This document shows positions 50,920 to 60,910 of a DNA stretch of 64,000 nucleotides, piece by piece. The DNA is from Daphnia carinata (lineage: Eukaryota > Arthropoda > Branchiopoda > Diplostraca > Daphniidae). The DNA is taken from positions 992,001 to 1,056,000 of the forward strand of contig NC_081333.1 of the NCBI RefSeq assembly GCF_022539665.2. The letters run 5' to 3'. The notes below the pieces were generated by a model. It was not told the DNA's origin, did no database searches, and saw only the letters and a program-made list of their open reading frames with translations. The translations under genes were made by a program, and so were the position numbers. Position 1 is the first letter of the stretch; each line of letters starts with the position of its first letter.

Positions 50920-52176
50920 ATGGAAACAGATATGTCACTTGAGTATCTTTCGTTTCGAAGTAATATTCCCTGTCGCAAAATAGTCTTAGACGATTCTGAA
51001 AAGGTTTGTGAAATGATGTTTCATAACTTGAACGTAACCTATATCTTCCAATCGTGTTATTTATGCCAGGTGTGGACTATTTACGATGGAGGACCAAAAA
51101 CTGTTAGAAGTCCTCTCATTTGTTTGCCACCTGTAAGCGGAACAGCTGATACTTTTTTCCAGCAAGTTCTGGGTTTGGGTGCCAAAGGATACAGAGTAAT
51201 TTCACTTAGCTGGCCTGTGTATTGGAGTGTCAATGAATGGTGTGAAGGTTTCCGTAAACTGTTGGACTTTCTCCAGTTAGATCAAGTTCATCTGTTTGGG
51301 GCATCCTTGGGTATATATTTTAAGAATTGTTCAGCGAAAACTTGTAATCATATGTTTATTAACAGGAGGATTTTTAGCTCAGAAGTTTGCAGAGTATACT
51401 CATCGATGTCCAAGGTAAAAGTATATTATCAACTTATTGTATTCATGTTTTATGTTATTCAGTGTTCTCTACATTTTTAATGTCAGAGTACTCTCCCTCA
51501 TTCTGTGCAACTCTTTCACTGACACATCTGTATTTCAATATGGTGATTCAGCCCCATTGTAAGTTGGAAAATTGTCATTAGGGGGAGACATTGTTGATTT
51601 GTTATATTGTTGCTCACATCATTCAGCTTGTGGATGTTGCCCTCCATGGTTTTGAAAAAAATGGTTATGGGCAATTTTGGTGGTGAAAAGATGATGGAAT
51701 CCGTCGTGGCAGACTCGGTTGATTTTATGGTGGAAAGGGTATTTGTTTCTTCTTATTATTCCCGGATACTAAAATTGATATACAATTTGTATGGTTATAG
51801 TTGGAAAGTTTGTCGCAGGCGGAGTTGGCTTCTAGACTAACGCTTAATTGCGGAAGTAGTTACGTCCACGTTGATAAATTACAGCAATATTGTATTACTA
51901 TAATTGACGTCTTTGATGACTGTGCAATCGCCTCGCCTGTTTCTGAAGATATGTACAGGAGTTATCCCCATGCTAGCATGGCTCATCTTAAGAATGGAGG
52001 TATGATTTTTCTGTTTTGTCAATTGTGGTTATGATTAAGAAACTTTGCTAATTTCCGCATAAGGCAACTTTCCATACCTAAGTCGGTGTGACGAAGTAAA
52101 CCTTCACCTGCAAGTTCATTTACTTCGATTTGAGAGAACACGGTGCAAAGCGGGAGGCAGTAATTTCTCTGATTGA
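50920..52176 (+). CDS. SPG21: Maspardin (SPG21 / ACP33), complete, 7 coding exons
   Basis: Coding exons: 50920-51003, 51070-51310, 51366-51414, 51487-51558, 51627-51738, 51801-51999, 52064-52176; 870 nt, 289 aa (human about 308). An in-frame TAA at 50911-50913 fixes the start region, though Met5 could also be used. Maspardin landmarks are LPPVSGTADTFFQQ, GFRKLLDFLQLDQVHLFGAS, GGFLAQKFAEYTHR, SLILCNSF, ASRLTLNC and GNFPYLSRCDEVNLHLQVHL. It is an alpha/beta-hydrolase-fold protein with the GxSxG-like GASLGG motif (Ser107). In vertebrates it binds CD4 and ALDH16A1 at endosomes and trans-Golgi, and human loss causes Mast syndrome. Enzymatic activity is not established for the family. The C-terminal tail diverges, as is usual. 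Confidence 0.95.
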
Positions 52177-52683
52177 GAAAACGGTATCTCTTCTGCAGGT
52201 CTTCATCTTGTCCAGTACATTCTGCTATTTGTAGATTCAGCGATATACATACCATGAAGCAGCTGGAAGTTTTGAATCATTGTGATGGCATTCCCATTAT
52301 CTTCTAAATGTTGCCTTTCTTTTTATCGAAAAACCTTTGTTATCTGATATTTCCTAATGTCGCGTCTCGAATCCTCAACCATAATTACACGTGCCTTCTC
52401 TGACTCACCTTCGAATCTGTTAAAGACTTCCGGTGTTTGTTAGGTTTACAATAACTAAAAGTTTTCCTCTGCCCGTCGACCGACGGGCGGAGACAAATTT
52501 CAGTTTCACATTTTGAATGTTTATATTTTCAGTTGGTTAGTGAAAGGAAAACTAGACAGCGTGCTCTTACCATAGGTGAATATCTGCAAACTAGATGGCG
52601 CTGTTGTTCAATATGAATGACTTCCTGAAATCCAATCGTTGTTACAATGTCTATTAACATATGGCAATCCGTTTTACCCCCCC
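52177..52683. other. SPG21 downstream region
   Basis: About 0.5 kb between the maspardin stop codon and the start of the large inverted repeat. No AATAAA was noticed, so a variant poly(A) signal is likely. No gene seen. Confidence 0.5.
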
Positions 52684-53192
52684 CAAAAAAAAAAAAATTC
52701 GCAAAAAAAAAAAAAAATCACACTTTTTTCTTTTTTTCCGACACGTAGCCATCTACCGCTCAGACTCGTTATTACTGGCATGTAGGCAATTTCAGTCCAT
52801 TGGATGCCATTCGCAGTTAGTTGAGTAGTGTGGATGGAGAATAACGTGTGGCTGGAGAAAAATATGTTAAAATGGATAAGATAATAAAAGATAAGGATGG
52901 TAAGTACAAAGATTATTATATTAGTTTTCAATTATTAATTATTGTTTTTTAGCTCTAATTATGAACCTGCAGGCTCAATTATTGTTCGTAATCAGTCCAT
53001 GCAGCGATGGAACTGAACAATTGTGGGACTGTATTTGGGCCAAAAATGGGAGTGGTACGGAAACCCAGAAATGGCACGAGTTCAACCTAAAACATGGATT
53101 AGGTACTTCCCCGTTTTTTGTCTATCGGAAAAAGTATTTTTAATGCAATTATTTTGCATTCACAGAATTTTAGCGGGGGGATCAAGTCAAGT

Positions 53193-53247
53193 ATGGAAGT
53201 GTTACAGGATGGAAGTGTTACAGGATGGAAGTGTTACAGGATGGAAG
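53193..53247. repeat. 16-bp tandem repeat, 3.4 copies, in the left arm only
   Basis: ATGGAAGTGTTACAGG is repeated three times plus a partial copy. The corresponding place in the right arm has a single unit, accounting for the 33-bp length difference between the arms. This indicates slippage after the inverted duplication formed. Confidence 0.85.
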
Positions 53248-54058
53248 AGTCGGCCTGTAGTTGAAAAAACACTGAGAGTGCATTACCGTTAAGGTGTGAG
53301 GTAAAGTAATAGAGTATGCATATTGTCTAATGAGAAGTACCATCTTGTGTGAATGAATCCTGTGTAACAGCAATCCTTTATAGTTCTGTCACAGCTAGAG
53401 CCTCAAATAATTCTGCTTCTCTGGCTAAAGAACAACTTGTCCTTTACGTTCAGAGTGCTGGTGAAGCTGGGTACTTAAATGGCCCTAAAGATGTTTCATT
53501 TCGTTGGCATTGCAGCGATAAACATCATACATGGACTCTTTAGGTATGAAAGGAATTTTCTTGAAAATTTTTTGAATTTATGACAAAGCATTTCTCCTGC
53601 TTTTTGCCAACCATGTCTAATCTAAAAAAAAAATTTATCCAATAGGAAAGGATTTTCAGCATACTGGGAACACAACTATCAACAATGCAACATTCTAGGG
53701 GTGCTATTTTATCATTCAAGAGCCTTATACAATGATTTTCATCTGCAATTTGTATGGCCTTTCCCAAGCTTCTGCCAGAAGTTGAATCTATAAGTCATGT
53801 AAGTCACATGAGCAACAATTGAGATGTTTAATGGTGTTGTTTTTCTTTTCTCAATATAGGTTAATAGTAAAATTGGATCTGAAAAGATTCTTGGTTGGGG
53901 CAAGACACTGAATAAATTGTATTGATTGGATGGATGACATGACATTTCTATACTTAATTTGGATTCCCAAGACGGTATTTTATATTAAAAAATTGAAGTG
54001 CATATCTGGGCTCCCTTCCTTTCCGTAGCCCCGTTTCCCCTTGACTCGTAATAAGCCC

Positions 54059-54331
54059 GTAGGGGGTCATGCCCCTACTGTACGGTATATATAAAAACAA
54101 CATATACCGAGGTTTGGAGGGCTCTGGCCGGAAAGGGGACGTGGATGTCCGCTTAGTCCGATGATGTGTTCACGGAGGGCTCTGTGGCTACCCACAAATC
54201 CGAACTAAAGGTTAATCGCTCCTGTAAAAATGTTCCAAATCTTCAGCTCTTCTTCCGGCTTCTCTTAGCCAATCACCGGGTAATCTCCCCGGTGGGTCAA
54301 CAAGGCAGTGTCTCCCCCTGCCTGGGTTGAC
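54059..54331. other. Hairpin-rich segment in the left arm
   Basis: At least four local perfect stems lie in 270 bases: GTAGGGG/CCCCTAC (54059-54078), CGGTATAT/ATATACCG (54083-54109), CACCGGG/CCCGGTG (54274-54294), and a nested GTCAAC+GGCAG / CTGCC+GTTGAC (54296-54331). It has no coding frame. It might be a structured RNA or structured DNA used by a mobile element. Confidence 0.55.
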
Positions 54332-54674
54332 GGCAACTTTTGAAAGGGCTATTGTGCCTTTTTAAAGTTGCAAAAATAATTGTAATGTGCAGAGAATTGT
54401 CAATAAAATTTTTTTTATAAAATATGTTTTCCAAAATTCGTTTCTTTCATTATCTGTGTACAAACATTACATATATCAACTTCTTTTTTTTTTTGCTTTG
54501 CTTTATTTGTTTTTGTCACCTTTGATGGTAAGCATTGTTTCCGTTGGTTTATCGTTTATCTGTAAGTATTCAATTATTATTTATTACACTCTTTGAATTC
54601 TTCAACTTAGATTCAAGGAACAACGTGTAATATCTGGGTATTTTTTGAAGTAATTTTGTATTTTGTTTTACTCG

Positions 54675-54736
54675 TATGGGAACCGATCCCCAGACATTCA
54701 GCGTGCAACGCCGATGCTCTAACATTGAGCCACGAG
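54675..54736 (-). repeat. tRNA-like sequence (degenerate), spacer copy 1
   Basis: The minus strand reads a D-arm-like TGGCTCAATGTTAGAGC, a CGGCG...CGCTG anticodon-arm-like stem and a weak T-arm. It aligns with the copy at 55027-55085 but is more decayed. No matching acceptor stem, so not a working tRNA. Confidence 0.45.
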
Positions 54737-54844
54737 ATATGTCTAAATATTTTATTATCGCATATCATATGTTATCGTCTAGGATGTTTATGCAGTCTTT
54801 CACAGCTATATGTTTATCTTTCTATTGCTTTCAAAAGGTTCATA

Positions 54845-54902
54845 GCTCTGTGGTATAGTATTTAGCTGCGATACCTGTTACCCTGGGTTCAAACCTCAGT
54901 AG
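54845..54902 (+). repeat. tRNA-like sequence (degenerate), spacer copy 2
   Basis: Contains an A-box-like GCTCTGTGGTATAGTA and a B-box-like GGGTTCAAACC inside a CTGGG...CCTCAG stem. Acceptor ends do not pair. Probably a tRNA-derived relic or SINE head. Confidence 0.4.
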
Positions 54903-55026
54903 ATATGTAAAAATGAAGTAGAATAAATGTAGAAGAGTATTGCAGAATTGCTTTTCAGTTTTATTCTAAGTGTAAATGCAAGTCCACAAGTGACTAGAAA
55001 AAAGCCAACTTGACATCATATAATTC

Positions 55027-55085
55027 ATGGCTCATTGGTAGAGCATCGGCGTGGTATGCCGAACATCCAGGGTTCAATCCCTGGA
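55027..55085 (+). repeat. tRNA-like sequence (best preserved), spacer copy 3
   Basis: Shows a D-arm (GCTCATTGGTAGAGC), a five-pair anticodon stem TCGGC/GCCGA around a seven-base loop GTGGTAT, and a T-arm CCAGGGTTCAATCCCTGG with a loop one base short. The acceptor stem does not pair, so it looks like a tRNA-derived repeat and not a functional tRNA. Confidence 0.5.
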
Positions 55086-55333
55086 TAATAATAGAATGCT
55101 TACAGATAAACGATAAACCAACGGAAACAATGCTTACCATCAAAGGTGACAAAAACAAATAAAGCAAAGCAAAAAAAAAAAGAAGTTGATATATGTAATG
55201 TTTGTACACAGATAATGAAAGAAACGAATTTTGGAAAACATATTTTATAAAAAAATTTTTATTGACAATTCTCTGCACATTACAATTATTTTTGCAACTT
55301 TAAAAAGGCACAATAGCCCTTTCAAAAGTTGCC

Positions 55334-55606
55334 GTCAACCCAGGCAGGGGGAGACACTGCCTTGTTGACCCACCGGGGAGATTACCCGGTGATTGGCTAA
55401 GAGAAGCCGGAAGAAGAGCTGAAGATTTGGAACATTTTTACAGGAGCGATTAACCTTTAGTTCGGATTTGTGGGTAGCCACAGAGCCCTCCGTGAACACA
55501 TCATCGGACTAAGCGGACATCCACGTCCCCTTTCCGGCCAGAGCCCTCCAAACCTCGGTATATGTTGTTTTTATATATACCGTACAGTAGGGGCATGACC
55601 CCCTAC
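55334..55606. other. Hairpin-rich segment, right-arm copy
   Basis: Reverse complement of 54059-54331 with the same stems and loops at mirror positions (coordinate sums of 109665). Both copies keep all four stems. Confidence 0.55.
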
Positions 55607-56529
55607 GGGCTTATTACGAGTCAAGGGGAAACGGGGCTACGGAAAGGAAGGGAGCCCAGATATGCACTTCAATTTTTTAATATAAAATACCGTCTTGGGA
55701 ATCCAAATTAAGTATAGAAATGTCATGTCATCCATCCAATCAATACAATTTATTCAGTGTCTTGCCCCAACCAAGAATCTTTTCAGATCCAATTTTACTA
55801 TTAACCTATATTGAGAAAAGAAAAACAACACCATTAAACATCTCAATTGTTGCTCATGTGACTTACATGACTTATAGATTCAACTTCTGGCAGAAGCTTG
55901 GGAAAGGCCATACAAATTGCAGATGAAAATCATTGTATAAGGCTCTTGAATGATAAAATAGCACCCCTAGAATGTTGCATTGTTGATAGTTGTGTTCCCA
56001 GTATGCTGAAAATCCTTTCCTATTGGATAAATTTTTTTTTTAGATTAGACATGGTTGGCAAAAAGCAGGAGAAATGCTTTGTCATAAATTCAAAAAATTT
56101 TCAAGAAAATTCCTTTCATACCTAAAGAGTCCATGTATGATGTTTATCGCTGCAATGCCAACGAAATGAAACATCTTTAGGGCCATTTAAGTACCCAGCT
56201 TCACCAGCACTCTGAACGTAAAGGACAAGTTGTTCTTTAGCCAGAGAAGCAGAATTATTTGAGGCTCTAGCTGTGACAGAACTATAAAGGATTGCTGTTA
56301 CACAGGATTCATTCACACAAGATGGTACTTCTCATTAGACAATATGCATACTCTATTACTTTACCTCACACCTTAACGGTAATGCACTCTCAGTGTTTTT
56401 TCAACTACAGGCCGACTCTTCCATCCTGTAACACTTCCAGACTTGACTTGATCCCCCACTAAAATTCTGTGAATGCAAAAAAATTGCATTAAAAATACTT
56501 TTTTCGATAGACAATAAACCGAAAAGTAC

Positions 56530-57134
56530 CTAATTCATGTTTTGTGTTGAACTCATGCCATATCTCGGTTTCCATACCACACCCATTTTCGGCCCAAATA
56601 CAGTCCCACAATTGTTCAATTCCTTCACTGGATGGACTTATTACTAACAATTCTTTTAGTGCAGCACTAACAGAATTTAACTTTAACACACTGTCAGGTG
56701 GTAGACTGAATAATTAAACAATAAATAATTGTTTGTTAAAATTCTATACTTATTTTGAATTCTTATTTGAAAAATTTAGGTACCTGACTGTGTTCACCTA
56801 ATGCCAATTCATCCTCATGTTCAGTTAGGGATGAGTTTGGAAAAACCTCCTTCACTGTTTGGAAACTGTTCCGTTCCAATTTGTTCTTTTCCCCTAGCTG
56901 AGCTTGTAGACTCAAAATTTGAGCTACAAAACACAAATGAATAAAAGCAAATAAATAGAATCATTACGTATTAGGCCTTACCATCCTTAGCTTTGCTGTT
57001 ATTTAATATTTTGTGTTGTTCCAATAATTGGGCCTGCAGCTTCATAATTTGATCTAATAAACAATAGTTAATAATTGAAAACCAACATAATAATGTTCAT
57101 ACTTACCATCCTTTTGTTGTATTATCTTATCCAT
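56530..57134 (-). pseudogene. Coiled-coil-like exon series in the right arm (unknown, probably broken)
   Basis: Four exon-like blocks with GT/AG borders: 57107-57134 (MDKIIQQKD), 56982-57053, 56784-56923 and 56530-56705. The first three join in phase. Blocks two and three begin with related segments (DQIMKLQAQLLEQHK and AQILSLQAQLGEKNK), indicating exon duplication and a coiled coil. The fourth block contains EQLWDCIWAENG and IWHEFNTKHEL but is open only in a phase the third does not supply, suggesting a frame break or a missed splice site. In the left arm the counterparts of blocks two and four are fused by deletion (52952-53100). No family was recognised. Confidence 0.4.
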
Positions 57135-57434
57135 TTTTCAATTGTTCCTCCAGCCAAGCGTTATTCTCCATCCACGTTCCTGAACTAACTGCGAATGGCA
57201 TCCAATGGACTGAAATTGCCTACGCCAGTAATAACGAGTCTGAGCGGTAGATGGCTACGTGTCGGAAAAAAAGAAAAAAGTGTGATTTTTTTTTTTTTTT
57301 TTTTGCGAAATTTTTTTTTTTTTTTGTGTTTTTTTCGCGGTGCCGCCTTCGCCTCATCGCTTTCGTCGTGGGATTTCACATTTGTGGTACTGTTTGGTTT
57401 TGTCTTGGTGTATAGTGTATTGTGTAAGTTAATT

Positions 57435-57995
57435 CATTGGCTGCCACGCCACTTGCTCCCATTTTTTTTGTAGCTGTAGGGACTCGGCCGCGCTGTCCTG
57501 CCCCATGGTCTATATGCCATGGGGGGCATGTACTCTTTTGGGCGAGTTACAAAAAGGACTCCAGGGTTTCCGACTTTTGGTTGCAGGTTTCCGACACTTG
57601 GACTCTGGAACCCGACGTTAGGACATCTGTCCACCGACGTTTGGACTACTGGTCCCCGACGTTTGGGCGCAACAGTAAATTGTTGCTGAAACCAACGAGC
57701 GCTACACTTTCCGACAAGATGACTCCCGTGCCATCGACATTAGGACTTTTTTTTATTGATGATAAGTATTGTATACGTCAAACGGACTCCCGATCTAGCG
57801 ACAAATGGACTCTCAATACAGGTACACGTTAATTGTTTTATTTCTATTACCTTATATTTTATACATACTTTTGCCAAGTAGGTAGGATATTTAATTAATT
57901 TCGTTACTATAGATGTGTTTTCCTATGATGTATCGGTTTATTAATTTTACTATTTGTATTACAGAAAAAAGGATGAATAAAATTATAAGAGTTTA
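57435..57995 (+). repeat. Left inverted terminal arm
   Basis: Shares the 17-bp tip with the right arm and then diverges. It matches again from about 57530 (TTTTGGGCGAGTTACAAAAA) through the CCGAC iterons to a segment ending near AATAAAA at about 57985. Inner parts match at roughly 80 percent by eye, middle parts almost perfectly. Confidence 0.75.
57570..57715 (+). repeat. CCGAC iterons, 21-22 bp period, left arm
   Basis: CCGAC starts at 57570, 57591, 57612, 57634, 57656 and 57711, usually followed by a TTTGGAC-like tail. The first five have a 21-22 bp spacing, two helical turns. Sub-terminal iterons of this kind bind transposase in several DNA transposon families. Confidence 0.75.
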
Positions 57996-58057
57996 TGTGC
58001 TGATGCCAGAGGTAAATCTATCAAGTTTTTATTTACTTAAATTTACTAATCTTTTAG

Positions 58058-58346
58058 TTATTCAAGGCACTAAGGTATGATGTAGCAATCGAAACCATTC
58101 CTTATAATGTTGCTGCCATACGTCATCCAAGACATTGTAGAGTATACATCAACACTTAGTCTCTGTTATTAAGAAATGTGGAAATGGAGGATAAGGTAAG
58201 ACCAAGGAAGAATTCCTGTTAAGCATATTAAATAATTAATGTACATAACCTTTTGTCACTCGCAGCACAAACTCATGATTCCATTGTTGACTCAAAGCCA
58301 ACAGCCCCACTTGTCTCGAGGTCCCAATGTGCATATCCAGGGAAAG
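58058..58346 (+). pseudogene. Captured gene fragment of unknown origin (two exon-like blocks)
   Basis: Blocks 58058-58195 and 58266-58346 have AG/GT borders and join in phase 0. The first reads LFKALRYDVAIETIPYN...RVYINT, then TAG at 58157-58159, then SLLLRNVEMEDK; the second reads HKLMIPLLTQSQQPHLSRG...QGK. Codon quality suggests former coding sequence, and the TAG breaks it. I do not recognise the family and cannot say whether it comes from the same source as the helicase part. Confidence 0.45.
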
Positions 58347-58492
58347 GTAATGCTAACAGCAATCTTTCAAATAATGTTATGAAATTAATGAATATATAAT
58401 ATTTCTATTAATAGCATGTTATACAGTACATACTTAAAAACCGTCTGGTAGTATTAATTGTCTAAGAGTTTGTAATTCCTTTTTTTTTTTAG

Positions 58493-60161
58493 CGAAGGGG
58501 ATATTAATCAACGTGCTGGTCGAGCTGGTCGTACCGGCCCGGGACATTGTTACCGACTCTATTCTTTTGACGTCTTTAATGACGAGTTTGAAAAATTTTC
58601 CTTGCCAGATATCGCGCGAAGGTATTATTATCATAGATTTGGCTACTGTCAAGGGAAGTATAACAAAGTTTTATTCCAGACCGATTGACGATTTAGTTCT
58701 ACAAATGAAGTCAATGGACATTGAAAAAGTGATCCACTTTCTGTTTCCGACGCCACCTGATATTTAGCAGTTATATGCAGCTGAGCGTCGGCTATTATTG
58801 CTAAATGCACTGGAACCGCCGCCACGCAGCGTAGGACTCAAACGTAAGATTCGTACTGTTTTTCAATTACATTTTAAAATATTGAAAATTCATTTTAGCA
58901 TTTACAGAAAGCCAAGAATGGATGTCAAAAATCACTCCACTTGGCAGAGCCATGGCAGCTTATCCATTAGCACCGCGCTTTGCAAAGATGTTATTATTAA
59001 GCCAACAAAATGACCTACGTCAGCTGAGCATTACTCTGGTGGCTGCCCTATTAGTACAAGAACTTGTGCTGGATCAGCCAGCCGATTCTGTAGCAGGCGA
59101 TACTCACAGAAGGTGGCTTGGTCAACGTCTATCCTGGGCTGGAACGGGACAGTCCCTACTTTTAGGAGACCCCATGGTACTCCTGCGTGCTGTTGGCGCC
59201 GCCGAGTACTCGGGTGATATTGAAGCGTTTTGTTCCACGAACGGGATACGTAGCAAAGCTCTTCGTGAAGTCCGAAAACTGCGGGTCTAGCTGACAAACG
59301 AAACGAACTTGAATTTACCATCGGGCACTGCATCGATTGTGGTTGACCCTCGCATGGCGCCCCCCGACTGAATTGCAAGCCAAACTTTTGCGTCAGATTC
59401 TGATGGCTGGACTTCCCGATCACGTGGCTAAGCGAATACCTCCAAATGAAATCAAGGAAACCGAAGACTGTAGAAAGTACAAATACGCTTATCGCTGCCC
59501 AGAAATGGAAGATCCTGTCTTCTTGAACCCATCGAGTATCTTGCGCTATTCGCACCCTGAATGGATCATTTATCAGGACATTTATGAACATGCCAACAAA
59601 ATCTATTTGCGTGGTATTACGGCCATCAAACCCGAATGGCTGCCTATATTCAGTCCTACACAGTGCACCTTCTCTGCCCCCTTGGAGCTTCCTGCCCCTG
59701 GTTATGATTCAGACCAGGGCCGTGTAATGTGTCACATGAATGTTACATTTGGGAGAAGTGGTTGGCCTCTGCCTGTAATGGAGCTTGAATATCCAGCTGG
59801 TATCGACCGGTTCAAGTTTTTAGCCCAGTTTTTCCTTAATGGAGAGGTTTGTCGTCCTCTAGCAAAGTACGTATTGGCTCTAGTTTTGTTCATATTTTCC
59901 AGCCGTACTAAATAAGTAATTTTGTTATGTAGATACACGGCAGCTCTGCTGTCAACTCCATCAACAATGGTCAAGACATGGGTGAAACTCCAGCCCAAGA
60001 CACAAGTGTTACTTCAACAACTGACAATTGGTAATCTCGATAGCTTAGATTCGCTTCTTGCCGCTTGGCAAAAAGATAAATTCTATCTCCTGGGGGCCTA
60101 TAAAGCCTGGGTACCTGAATCACTTCATGAAGAAATCAATACCCTTTGGCCTCCTGTGTAA
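58493..60161 (+). pseudogene. DHX37: Truncated, disabled DHX37-type DEAH-box RNA helicase (C-terminal half)
   Basis: Exon-like blocks 58493-58621, 58680-58843, 58899-59866 and 59933-60161 keep proper splice sites. The copy starts in helicase motif VI ([20 protein letters not shown]). It continues through the winged-helix and helicase-associated regions (ITPLGRAMAAYPLAPRFAKM, LSITLVAALLVQELVL, WAGTGQSLLLGD) and the OB-fold region (EDPVFLNPSSIL, RVMCHMNVTFGRSGWPLP) to the natural end LHEEINTLWPPV. Three lesions break it: TAG at 58765-58767, TAG at 59288-59290, and one extra C in the run at 59360-59365. The ATPase half is absent. DHX37 (fly kurz) acts in small-subunit ribosome biogenesis; an intact parent gene should exist elsewhere. 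Retained introns mean DNA-level copying, not retrotransposition. Confidence 0.93.
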
Positions 60162-60667
60162 TTGACTGTAAAATATATTGACCTCTTCATTGCGTAAGTA
60201 AACTTCTATCGTGAAATCCAAGTTCTTGAGTTTAGCGATAACTTAATATTTTAATCTCTCTTAGCATGAAAAGTTAGCAGGGTTTCCAATTGAAAATCAT
60301 CTCATTTTTATTGAAAACACACCTAAAATCAACTACGGGAAGAATAATCTCTACTCTGCCTTGACGCGCTTTTCTTTTTTCTCCTTGATTGGATTTTTCT
60401 TGCATTCATTATAAATATTACGAAAAATCAATACATTTGCGTCTGAATGAAAGTCTCTTCGGTCTCTATGGCACTTCGGCATACAGTTTTTTGGAAAAAA
60501 AGTTAACAACAACAAAACAAATAGACGAAGTTAGTTTTCCTAAACAATGTAATTCTTTGTTACAATAGTTAAATATACAATAATGAACGATCAATTGATT
60601 ATTCTGGGTTTGTGACATGGCTTACGATTACAATTCAATATGAATAAAAACAATACCTGAAACTTAC

Positions 60668-60874
60668 AGCATTTATCCTCTGTGGATTATCAGGAGATGC
60701 AATAATGCCATATGTGGCATTAGCTTTTAACTTTCCCCAATCGTGTCCAGTTGCAGCTCTCATTACAACACTGTCTTGTTCTACATAGGACTTCAGGTGC
60801 GTGAGACATGCTTTCGATTTCACGTAATTTTGCACTAATTCGTAAATAACACCTTGGTTTCGGTCAAACGCCAT
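60668..60874 (-). CDS. Captured 5' coding exon of an unrecognised gene
   Basis: ATG at 60874 opens a 69-codon phase-0 exon ending at a strong GTAAGT donor. The translation begins MAFDRNQGVIYELVQN and contains KANATYGIIASPDNPQRINA, with normal codon quality and no stop. It starts about 40 bases inside the right terminal arm and points inward, opposite to the helicase fragment. No downstream exon was recognised before the helicase fragment, so it is probably a fragment. Family unknown. Confidence 0.4.
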
Positions 60875-60910
60875 GTCCAAAAAGTAAACAATACAATTGC
60901 AAATGGGGCT

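Larger units (their letters stand above)
52684..57320. repeat. Large near-palindromic inverted repeat (arms about 1.9 and 2.2 kb, spacer about 0.5 kb)
   Basis: The left arm (52684-54584) reappears in reverse complement as the right arm (55086-57320). Between about 53250 and 54580 every matched position sums to 109665 with its partner, so this inner 1.3 kb has no net indel, and short frames within it translate identically in both arms. Outward the arms diverge: the left has two extra 16-bp units, and the right keeps about 0.3 kb of exon-like sequence missing from the left. The outer tips match in A/T runs and a segment with CGACACGTAGCCATCTACCG. It could be a foldback transposon or a segmental inverted duplication. 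Confidence 0.9.

Noticed and set aside
55027-55085. Functional tRNA gene
   Set aside because: D, anticodon and T arms are tRNA-like, but the acceptor ends do not pair and the T loop is one base short.
52684-57320. Palindrome as a pure assembly or library artefact
   Set aside because: The inner arms alone could be an artefact, but the outer arms differ by substitutions, a deletion and a tandem triplication, which a chimeric read would not create. It remains to be confirmed with spanning reads.
59031-59591. 186-codon minus-strand open frame
   Set aside because: It is the antisense shadow of the DHX37-derived block, which is well matched on the plus strand.
58493-60161. Functional DHX37 gene
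   Set aside because: It lacks the ATPase half and contains two in-frame TAG codons and a one-base insertion; processed retrocopy was also rejected because introns are retained.
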